From JANRKG01 sp033763635 (GTDB lineage: Bacteria > Cyanobacteriota > Cyanobacteriia > GCF-001939115): a stretch of 12,258 bases of DNA. The translations under genes were made by a program, and so were the position numbers. The notes under the pieces were generated by a model, which saw nothing but the letters and a program-made list of their open reading frames with translations, had not been told where the DNA came from and made no database searches. Location: positions 1 to 12,258 of the forward strand of contig JANRKG010000218.1 in the NCBI GenBank assembly GCA_033763635.1. Direction: 5' to 3'. Of this stretch, positions 1 to 5,738 are shown piece after piece. The first letter of the stretch is position 1; each line of letters starts with the position of its first letter.

Positions 1-1
1 A

Positions 2-862
2 TTGTTCAATATGTCTAGTGATAGTGGATTGTTTCATGATGAACCGGGAGAAAGATTACTGCCCCTGTATGAGGCAAAAATGTTTCACCAGTTCGATCAT
101 CGATTCTCAACTTATGAAGGTGCAACTCAAGCTGAGATGAATGCTGGTAGACTGCCTCAAACTACGGCTGAGATGAAGCAGAATTTCAGTTTTACAGTTA
201 CTCCTCGTTATTGGGTAGATCGCACCGAAGTCGAAAACCGTTTAGCGGGAAAATGCGATCAAAAATGGCTAATTGCTTTCCGGGATATTACTAACGTAAC
301 CAATGAGCGCACAGCAATTTTTAGCCTGTTGCCAAGAGTAGCAGTTGGTCACAATGCTCCGTTGCTTTTTTCAGACAAATTGAACTTAAGCCTTCATTCT
401 TTACTCTTGGCAAATCTCAATAGCTTGGTTTTTGATTTTGTCGCTCGTCAGAAAGTGGGGGGTACGCATCTAACGTTTTTCATCCTCAAACAACTCCCCA
501 TCCTCCCACCCGATCGCTACAGCCGCGCCGACATCGACTTCATCGCCCCCCGCGTCCTCGAACTCACCTACACCGCCTGGGACTTGCAACCCTTCGCCCA
601 AGACATGGGCTACGACGGCGACCCCTTCATCTGGAACCCAGAACGCCGCGCCCTGCTCCGTGCCGAGCTTGATGCCTACTACGCCCACCTCTACGGACTC
701 ACCCGCGACGAACTCCGCTACATCCTCGACCCCGCCGATATCTACGGCCCCGACTTCCCCAGCGAAACCTTCCGCGTCCTCAAAAATAACGAAATCAAGC
801 AATTCGGCGAATACCGCACTCAACGCCTCGTCCTCGCAGCCTGGGATAAACTGGGATTCTAG
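2..862 (+). CDS. Eco57I-type DNA adenine methyltransferase, C-terminal part (5' end outside window)
   Basis: Only the last 286 residues are visible. The frame is open to the left edge, so the apparent TTG start at 2 is not the real start and the catalytic SAM-binding motifs lie upstream. The visible part has the signatures of the C-terminal half of large N6-adenine methyltransferases of the Eco57I/type IIG/ISP and DISARM-like group: LPLYEAKMFHQFDHR near residue 20, PRYWVDRTEVENRL near 70, AFRDITN and ERTAIFSLLPRVAVGH near 95-115, and VARQKVGGTHLTFFILKQLP near 147-166. This is the target-recognition and C-terminal region that contacts DNA. The last 130 residues are encoded by far more GC-rich DNA than the first 155, which suggests a recombinant gene. 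In this operon the enzyme would be expected to methylate self DNA. The family is confident; whether the missing part also carries a nuclease cannot be judged. Confidence 0.88.
   Translation: MFNMSSDSGLFHDEPGERLLPLYEAKMFHQFDHRFSTYEGATQAEMNAGRLPQTTAEMKQNFSFTVTPRYWVDRTEVENRLAGKCDQKWLIAFRDITNVTNERTAIFSLLPRVAVGHNAPLLFSDKLNLSLHSLLLANLNSLVFDFVARQKVGGTHLTFFILKQLPILPPDRYSRADIDFIAPRVLELTYTAWDLQPFAQDMGYDGDPFIWNPERRALLRAELDAYYAHLYGLTRDELRYILDPADIYGPDFPSETFRVLKNNEIKQFGEYRTQRLVLAAWDKLGF
460..485 (+). other. Abrupt composition break inside the methyltransferase gene
   Basis: Upstream of about 465 the gene is AT-leaning with mixed third positions (hand count: about 35% GC over 1-60). Downstream it becomes strongly C-rich at third positions (about 67% GC over 541-600) until near 780. 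The change falls in the codons of the conserved VGGTHLTFFILKQLP motif. This is what homologous exchange of a recognition module through a conserved anchor would leave. The break is visible; the cause is inferred. Confidence 0.6.
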
Positions 863-867
863 AGAGG
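861..867 (+). promoter_or_regulatory. Ribosome binding site of xisH overlapping the upstream stop codon
   Basis: AGAGAGG begins inside the TAG stop of the methyltransferase gene and lies four bases before the ATG at 872. The overlap suggests translational coupling of xisH to the methyltransferase. Confidence 0.5.
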
Positions 868-871
868 CATC

Positions 872-1306
872 ATGGCAAGAGACCTGTTCCATAACCAAGT
901 CAAAACTGCACTCATCAAAGAGCACTGGCGCATTACCGATGATCCCTACTGGGTGCAAATCAGTGAAGTGATCAAGCTGCAAATTGACCTGGGTGCCGAA
1001 AGTACGATCGCAGCCCAACGCAATCACGAAAAAATAGCCGTTGAAATCAAAAGCTTTATTACAGATTCAGATATTAGTGAATTTCACACAGCCCTCGGAC
1101 AATATCTAAACTATGCTCAAGCGCTAGAAGAGATTGAACCCGACCGCACCTTATATCTAGCAGTTCCTTTAGAAACCTACAATATATTCTTTCAACTTAA
1201 CTTTGTTCAGAAGTCCCTCAAGCGGCATGAAATCAATCTGATCATTTATGATCCCATCAAGGAGGAAGTCACCCAATGGATAAACTTCAAAAATACCGAC
1301 AAATAA
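872..1306 (+). CDS. xisH: XisH family protein, PD-(D/E)XK nuclease-like
   Basis: This 144-residue protein is of usual family length and carries the XisH signature: a start MARDLFHNQVKTALIKEHW, then ITDDPYW at 21-27 and an IDLGAE segment at 38-43. A central D39...E58-I-K60 arrangement (IAVEIKSF) matches the PD-(D/E)XK nuclease core, so the catalytic residues appear present. XisH is named for a factor needed to excise the fdxN element in heterocyst-forming cyanobacteria, but homologues are widespread in strains without that element. No XisF-type recombinase is visible here, so an excision role is unlikely. The gene starts 9 nt after the methyltransferase and overlaps the first xisI by 31 nt. 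It could act as a nuclease held in check by XisI, but that is inference. Confidence 0.92.
   Translation: MARDLFHNQVKTALIKEHWRITDDPYWVQISEVIKLQIDLGAESTIAAQRNHEKIAVEIKSFITDSDISEFHTALGQYLNYAQALEEIEPDRTLYLAVPLETYNIFFQLNFVQKSLKRHEINLIIYDPIKEEVTQWINFKNTDK
1259..1265 (+). promoter_or_regulatory. Strong ribosome binding site of the first xisI, inside xisH
   Basis: AAGGAGG lies within the 3' end of xisH, 10 nt before the ATG at 1276. It fixes the start of xisI and shows that the 31-nt overlap of the two reading frames is real. Confidence 0.75.
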
Positions 1307-1611
1307 TTCGTGATCTACTCACAGAGCAAGCCCACCCTTATCGGCAATCTCAGGATGTAGAAGCCCAAATCATCTGTGACACAGAACATGATCACTATCA
1401 ACTGATCTATATGGGCTGGGACGATCAACAGCGAGTTTTTAGCCTGCTGCTTCACTTTGATATTAAAGATGGAAAAGTATGGATTCAGTATAATGGCACA
1501 GAACTCGCGATCGCCCAACTGTTAATGGAAAAAGGCGTAGATAAATCCGATATCGTTTTAGGTTTCCATTCCCCATTTAAACGACAGTTCAGTGGGTATG
1601 CGATCGCTTAG
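1276..1611 (+). CDS. xisI: XisI family protein, first copy
   Basis: This 111-residue protein has the usual XisI length and layout: an N-terminal helix (MDKLQKYRQIIRDLL), then CDTEHDHYQLIYMGWD at about 35-50, a strand-rich middle with DIKDGKVWIQYNGTE, a helix LAIAQLLMEKGVDKSDIVLGF, and a C-terminal RQFSGYAIA. XisI is the regular partner of XisH in cyanobacterial genomes, and the overlapping frames fit a stoichiometric pair. By analogy with other small overlapping pairs it may bind and control the XisH nuclease-like protein, but no mechanism is established to my knowledge. A HIP1 palindrome (1600-1607) encodes the last residues before the stop. The start is supported by AAGGAGG at 1259. Confidence 0.92.
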   Translation: MDKLQKYRQIIRDLLTEQAHPYRQSQDVEAQIICDTEHDHYQLIYMGWDDQQRVFSLLLHFDIKDGKVWIQYNGTELAIAQLLMEKGVDKSDIVLGFHSPFKRQFSGYAIA

Positions 1612-1629
1612 TTCTATAAAAAATGGCTC

Positions 1630-1635
1630 AAGGAG
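1630..1635 (+). promoter_or_regulatory. Ribosome binding site that decides the start of the second xisI
   Basis: AAGGAG sits 11 nt before the ATG at 1647. It lies downstream of the in-frame ATG at 1623, so the true start is most likely 1647. The protein from 1647 also aligns with the first XisI from its first residue. Confidence 0.7.
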
Positions 1636-1646
1636 ATCTTGATCCG

Positions 1647-1979
1647 ATGAACACCCACACCCAGTACCGTGAATACCTCCAAAAACTCATGATTGAACGG
1701 GCTAATCTTGTTTGGGAAAAATGCATCCAAGCCCAAACCATTTTTGATGCCGAGCGCGACCATTACCAACTCGTTTATGTGGGTTGGCGCGACTCCGATC
1801 GCTTTTATGGGGTCATCCTTCATGCTGATATCATCGATGGCAAAATCTGGATTCAACAGGATGGTACAGAACAAGGTCTAGCCAATCAACTGGTTGAACT
1901 GGGTGTCCACAAACAGGATATTTTTCTTGCCTTTGACCCACCTAACTTACGGCAATACACTGACTTCGCAGTTCAGTAG
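1647..1979 (+). CDS. xisI: XisI family protein, second tandem copy
   Basis: This 110-residue protein is a clear paralogue of its neighbour. MNTHTQYREYLQKLM aligns with the first copy's N-terminus, ERDHYQLVYVGW with its EHDHYQLIYMGW, DGKIWIQQDGTE with DGKVWIQYNGTE, and RQYTDFAVQ with RQFSGYAIA. A single one-residue gap near position 23 is enough to align the two copies. The similarity is clear but far from identity, so this is not a recent duplication. An in-frame ATG at 1623 would add eight residues (MAQGDLDP), but it has no ribosome binding site and no counterpart in the first copy. It follows the first xisI by 35 nt and precedes parA by 26 nt. Two XisI proteins for one XisH suggests either alternative partners or a second, lost XisH. 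Confidence 0.9.
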   Translation: MNTHTQYREYLQKLMIERANLVWEKCIQAQTIFDAERDHYQLVYVGWRDSDRFYGVILHADIIDGKIWIQQDGTEQGLANQLVELGVHKQDIFLAFDPPNLRQYTDFAVQ

Positions 1980-2005
1980 TTAATCTTACTCAATTAGCAA
2001 AACCC

Positions 2006-2863
2006 ATGAAGACGATTGCAATTTATCACAACAAAGGTGGCGTTGGTAAAACCACCACTGCCGTTAATCTTGCTGCTGCCTTCAGAAACAAAGGCAAGAA
2101 AGTATTGCTGATTGATATTGATGCTCAGGCAAATTCCACCTTTGCTACAGGGCTGATCAAATTCCAGTTTGAGGAAGATGACAATCTCAAAGACAAAAAT
2201 GTTTTGCAACTCATTAGTTCTGGAGAGTTTGACTTTATTCCCGACATCGTGCGCTCATCTAATGGATTCAACAATCCAGAAATTGATGTTATTCCATCCC
2301 ACATTACACTGATTGACGAACAGCAACGACTGACCCGCTTTGCTGCCAGTCGCCTGCGTCTGAATACAAAACTCCAACAGGTGGAGGATAACTACGATAT
2401 CGTCATTATCGATGCGCCGCCCTCTAGAGATCTTTACGCGGAGATCGCTCTGATTGCGGCTGACTATCTCATCATTCCGTCGGATCTGAAACCCTTTGCC
2501 AATCAAGGCTTAAGTAACGTTAAAAATTTCGTTGCCGAAGTCAATGAAACCCGCTCAGGCATCGGCAAACAACCACTCGAAATCCTAGGAGTCCTGCCGT
2601 CTAAAGTATTGACTAACACTCGATATTTAGAACACGTCTTCCCTAGACAGCGTGAAGCAGTTGTTCAACGGTATGCGCTACCAGTACTCAACACAGTCAT
2701 CTACGAGCGTATTGCCCTCTCTAATTGTGTGAACAAAACGCTGACAATGGGCAGTTTGGAAATTCCGGATCCAAAATCCATCTTTGAGTTTGATGGTGAT
2801 TCTGACTCTGTGAAAGAATTCAGAAACCTCTCCTATGAAGTGATGCAAAAATTTGGGGCGTAA
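2006..2863 (+). CDS. parA: ParA/MinD-family ATPase
   Basis: This 285-residue cytoplasmic ATPase carries the deviant Walker A KGGVGKT at residues 10-16, with the signature lysine K10. It also has the switch segment DIDAQANST at about 37-45 and Walker B VIIDAPPS with D136. ParA proteins bind DNA nonspecifically as ATP dimers and are stimulated by a ParB-type partner; they move plasmids, chromosomes or protein complexes. No N-terminal helix-turn-helix is present, so it resembles the short ParA type with no autoregulatory DNA-binding domain. The next gene, 2 nt downstream, is a ParB-like protein, which fits a ParA/ParB pair. Because the pair sits between a methyltransferase and helicases, it may serve those proteins rather than plasmid partition. 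No clear ribosome binding site precedes ATG 2006. Confidence 0.9.
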   Translation: MKTIAIYHNKGGVGKTTTAVNLAAAFRNKGKKVLLIDIDAQANSTFATGLIKFQFEEDDNLKDKNVLQLISSGEFDFIPDIVRSSNGFNNPEIDVIPSHITLIDEQQRLTRFAASRLRLNTKLQQVEDNYDIVIIDAPPSRDLYAEIALIAADYLIIPSDLKPFANQGLSNVKNFVAEVNETRSGIGKQPLEILGVLPSKVLTNTRYLEHVFPRQREAVVQRYALPVLNTVIYERIALSNCVNKTLTMGSLEIPDPKSIFEFDGDSDSVKEFRNLSYEVMQKFGA

Positions 2864-2865
2864 GT

Positions 2866-3594
2866 ATGAGCGAATATTATCTGGTTGATGTCAAGAGCAT
2901 TACTTCCAATGTGCCACGTTCAGAATTTAAGGTGGATGAGCTAGAAGCCCTGGCACAGAGCATTCTAGAAGCAAATGGCTTGCTCTCCCCCCTACTTCTT
3001 AAACAAACTGGAGTCGATTCCTATGAAGTGTTGGCAGGCGATCGTGAATATTATGCGGCAGTTAGAGCCAAGGAAATTAACCCTCGTGCAGCCGAAATGG
3101 TCAATGCTTTCATTGTCCCTGAAGATTTAGAAGATGCTGCTATTCAGCAGTTTGCTAGCCTTCATGCTACACAATCAACAGTCGTTATCAATCCCCTATC
3201 CACCTCAGACCCAAAACTTCCGGCTTCATTATCGGTTGCCGATCAGCGTCTTACAAATCTAGAATCTCGTCTGGATGAGGCATTACGCGATATTAAACAA
3301 ACCCAACAGCGAGAAGTGCAACGATTGGAGCAACAAATCACAACGCTTCAGCAAAAAATTCCACAGAAAGTTGAGCCACTGGAAATATTCAACACTGCCA
3401 ATCCAGCAGAATTGCTACAAAAAATGGCGATCGCAGGTATTCGCGGCAAAACGGCTGAAAAACTGATCAAAAATATTGAAAAAGCTCGCAAGCAATCTTC
3501 TTTCACCTCCTTCACCGATGTAGTGAGTCGTGTTGATGGTTTAGCAGATAAGCGAATGCTGATGATTTTAGATACCTGGGGAGGAATGTATTAG
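2866..3594 (+). CDS. ParB-like protein with coiled coil and C-terminal helix-hairpin-helix
   Basis: The N-terminal 1-105 look like a ParB/sulfiredoxin-fold domain: VDVKSITSNVPR, then LEALAQSILEANGLLSPLLLK, and the core AGDREYYAAVRA at 57-68, equivalent to the ParB GERRYRA motif. Residues 129-164 form a charged, glutamine-rich heptad segment predicted as a coiled coil. Residues 187-237 contain a GIRGKTAEKLI hairpin (G191) followed by FTSFTDVVSRVDGLADKRM, which reads as a helix-hairpin-helix DNA-binding unit. The central helix-turn-helix domain of ordinary ParB that binds parS is absent. Of the usual second arginine in the ParB CTPase motif only R60 remains (DRE, not ERR), so CTP use is uncertain. 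It is translationally coupled to parA (2-nt gap) and is probably its partner. Non-sequence-specific or structure-specific DNA binding is inferred. Confidence 0.72.
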   Translation: MSEYYLVDVKSITSNVPRSEFKVDELEALAQSILEANGLLSPLLLKQTGVDSYEVLAGDREYYAAVRAKEINPRAAEMVNAFIVPEDLEDAAIQQFASLHATQSTVVINPLSTSDPKLPASLSVADQRLTNLESRLDEALRDIKQTQQREVQRLEQQITTLQQKIPQKVEPLEIFNTANPAELLQKMAIAGIRGKTAEKLIKNIEKARKQSSFTSFTDVVSRVDGLADKRMLMILDTWGGMY

Positions 3595-3650
3595 ACTCTC
3601 CAGAATTCTCTCGATATTCCTGCGTTACTGTTATTTGATACGCAAACTTC
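3595..3650 (+). other. Longest gap in the gene cluster (56 nt)
   Basis: This stretch separates the ParB-like gene from the RelE-helicase gene. I see no convincing -35/-10 pair, hairpin or ribosome binding site in it. It is the only place in the cluster where a second promoter could easily lie. Confidence 0.35.
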
Positions 3651-5729
3651 ATGACGACCTGGGCACTTTCATTTACCAACACCTTCTTTAGCGAACTGCT
3701 GAACCTGCCTCAAGCCGTTCAAAAGAAGATTAGCAAGACGTTGAAGGTGCTCGAAACTGATCCAATTTCGGCTCAGGGCGATGCCAAAAAGCTCAAGGGT
3801 TACACCAACAATGTCTACCGAGTTCGCATTGGTGACTATCGCCTGTTCTATAGCTTTGGACAGGGCTGGGTAAAATTGCTCAGCGTCCGTAAGCGAGACG
3901 ATCGCACCTACGAAACTGAGCTGCCCGACATCAACACCCCTGATGCACCCCCGGAAGAAAGCCTCTTGACCCCCATTCCAGATGGCAAAGTCAAGCGATC
4001 TCATGGCATTTCCCCTACTCCCGATTTACCTGCCATCACGACGGCTCTCCCCTTCCCACTCACTCAAACCCTGCTCAAGCAATGGCAAATCCCATCAGAA
4101 CATTGGCAGGGAATTTTAGCCGCGCCCCACTGTGAAGCCCTGCTAGAGCTACCCATTCCCGATCAGTATCTCCAGCGCATCGTTGATAACCTCTATCCTC
4201 GCCCCATTGAGGAGATTATTGCTGAGCGCGAGTATGTATTGAAACAGCCAGAGGATCTCGATCGCCTAGTAGAAGGTAGCCTCACCACCTTCCTGCTGAA
4301 ACTCGACCCAGAACAAGAGAAGCTGAAAACCTTTGGCAAGCAAGGCCCCATTCTAGTTAAGGGGGGGCCAGGAACCGGAAAATCCACATTGGCCATTTAC
4401 CGAGTCCAGAGCTTACTAGAGCAGGGGTTTAAGCCCATCTTGTTCACGACCTACACCAAAGCCCTAGTCACCTATTCCGAACAACTGCTGACCCAACTGA
4501 TCGGGCAACCGCTCGATCAAGCCGGAGTCAACGTCGCCACGATGGATTCCTTAACCGTTCACTACTATATCCAGACCTACGGCAAGCCCACCTTCGCACG
4601 CCCCGATCAATGCCTGTCCCTGTTGGACATTGCCTTAAAAACAGCCGACATTCCGGCAAAAAATAGCTTCGATCGCCAAGGTCGGCTCCAGTCCCTGGAA
4701 CGACTGGGACTGCCCTACCTGCTTCAGGAAATCCAAGACGTGATTGAAGACTGGGGAGTCGCCAGCTTAGAAGACTACTTGGCTTTAGAGCGGCGGGGTC
4801 GAGGCGCACCCCTGCCAGCGAAATTGCGAGAAGCCCTGTGGAGCGTCTACCAAACCTGGCAAACCCTCATGGGGCAGAAGGGATACATCACCTGGGCACA
4901 ACTTCGCTGCAAAGCCTTGGCAGTTGTTCAGCAATTGCCCACAGCCCCCTACCAAGCCGTGGTCATTGATGAAGCCCAAGACTTATCCCCTGTCTCCCTG
5001 CGGTTTCTCTTAGCGTTGGTGCCATCCCTTGCTGGGGTTTATCTCACCGCCGATGCCTCGCAATCCTTATATCAGCGGGGGTTTAGCTGGAAGCAAATTC
5101 ATGCAGATCTGAAAGTGACCGGGCGAACGCTGGTGCTGAAGCGGAATTATCGCAATACGGCACAAATCATGAGCGCCTGCGCCACAATTTTAGCGGGGAC
5201 AACGGCTGGAGATGCCGAATGTTTGACCCAGGAACCGTCTGCCTACCAAGGAGAACGCCCAACCATTGTCCTGACCGATAGCCTGGAGCAGGAAAGTCGG
5301 TTAATCCATACCTTTTTGCTTGAAGCCGCTAAACAGTGCCGATTGCCAGTGCATGGCGGGGCAGTGCTGTGTCCAAATATCGCCATGGGAAAAGCGATCG
5401 CACAGCGATTGGCGAAGCAAGGGGCAGCCGCTCAGTTCGTTGCAGGCAACGATATTGACCTGAATGCCACCCATATCAAAGTCATGACCCTCCACTCAGC
5501 CAAAGGCTTAGAATTTCCGTTTGTGGTAGTGGTAGGACTCCGGGAGGGCATACTTCCTTATGTGGGTACGGATCTGCCAGCAGACGACATCCAATCTGTT
5601 ACAGACGAGCAGCGTCGCCTTTTCTATGTGGGCTGTTCACGCGCTATGCGATCGCTGATGGTCAGCGGTTCGCGCTCCAATCCATCCTCATTTTTAGACA
5701 GTCTCGCTGATCCCGATTGGAAAAAGTAG
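3651..5729 (+). CDS. RelE/ParE toxin-like domain fused to UvrD/Rep-type SF1 helicase
   Basis: This 692-residue fusion begins with a RelE/ParE-fold domain (1-90): a helical hairpin, KKLKG at 46-50, VYRVRIGDYRLFYSF at 55-69, and SVRKRDDRTY ending at Y87. These basic residues and the terminal Tyr resemble those used for mRNA cleavage in RelE, so activity cannot be excluded. A linker to about 200 leads to a complete SF1 helicase: Walker A GGPGTGKS at 238-245, FTTYTKAL motif Ia, DEAQD at 440-444, TADASQSLY motif III, RNYRNTAQIM motif IV, VMTLHSAKGLEF at 611-622, and RRLFYVGCSRAM at 655-666. No RecB-type nuclease domain follows. UvrD-like helicases translocate 3' to 5' on single strands. No antitoxin gene adjoins it. 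The next gene starts 9 nt downstream. ATG 3651 has no obvious ribosome binding site, but it starts the toxin fold at its normal position. Confidence 0.9.
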   Translation: MTTWALSFTNTFFSELLNLPQAVQKKISKTLKVLETDPISAQGDAKKLKGYTNNVYRVRIGDYRLFYSFGQGWVKLLSVRKRDDRTYETELPDINTPDAPPEESLLTPIPDGKVKRSHGISPTPDLPAITTALPFPLTQTLLKQWQIPSEHWQGILAAPHCEALLELPIPDQYLQRIVDNLYPRPIEEIIAEREYVLKQPEDLDRLVEGSLTTFLLKLDPEQEKLKTFGKQGPILVKGGPGTGKSTLAIYRVQSLLEQGFKPILFTTYTKALVTYSEQLLTQLIGQPLDQAGVNVATMDSLTVHYYIQTYGKPTFARPDQCLSLLDIALKTADIPAKNSFDRQGRLQSLERLGLPYLLQEIQDVIEDWGVASLEDYLALERRGRGAPLPAKLREALWSVYQTWQTLMGQKGYITWAQLRCKALAVVQQLPTAPYQAVVIDEAQDLSPVSLRFLLALVPSLAGVYLTADASQSLYQRGFSWKQIHADLKVTGRTLVLKRNYRNTAQIMSACATILAGTTAGDAECLTQEPSAYQGERPTIVLTDSLEQESRLIHTFLLEAAKQCRLPVHGGAVLCPNIAMGKAIAQRLAKQGAAAQFVAGNDIDLNATHIKVMTLHSAKGLEFPFVVVVGLREGILPYVGTDLPADDIQSVTDEQRRLFYVGCSRAMRSLMVSGSRSNPSSFLDSLADPDWKK

Positions 5730-5734
5730 GAAGG
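5728..5734 (+). promoter_or_regulatory. Ribosome binding site of the large helicase, overlapping the upstream stop
   Basis: AGGAAGG overlaps the TAG stop of the SF1 helicase gene and precedes ATG 5739 by four nt. It supports that start and suggests coupled translation of the two helicases. Confidence 0.6.
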
Positions 5735-5738
5735 TTCT

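Noticed and set aside
470..1027. Long minus-strand ORF opposite the methyltransferase and xisH
   Set aside because: It is a shadow of the C-rich third positions on the plus strand. The product is low-complexity (Val/Gly/Glu-rich) and crosses two well-supported genes.
1623..1646. Upstream ATG at 1623 as the start of the second xisI
   Set aside because: It lies upstream of the AAGGAG site and adds residues with no counterpart in the first copy. The ATG at 1647 fits both the ribosome binding site and the alignment.
872..1979. Role of xisHI in excising an fdxN-type element from this locus
   Set aside because: No XisF-like site-specific recombinase, no nif gene and no recombination direct repeat was seen in the window. 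The name reflects the family only.
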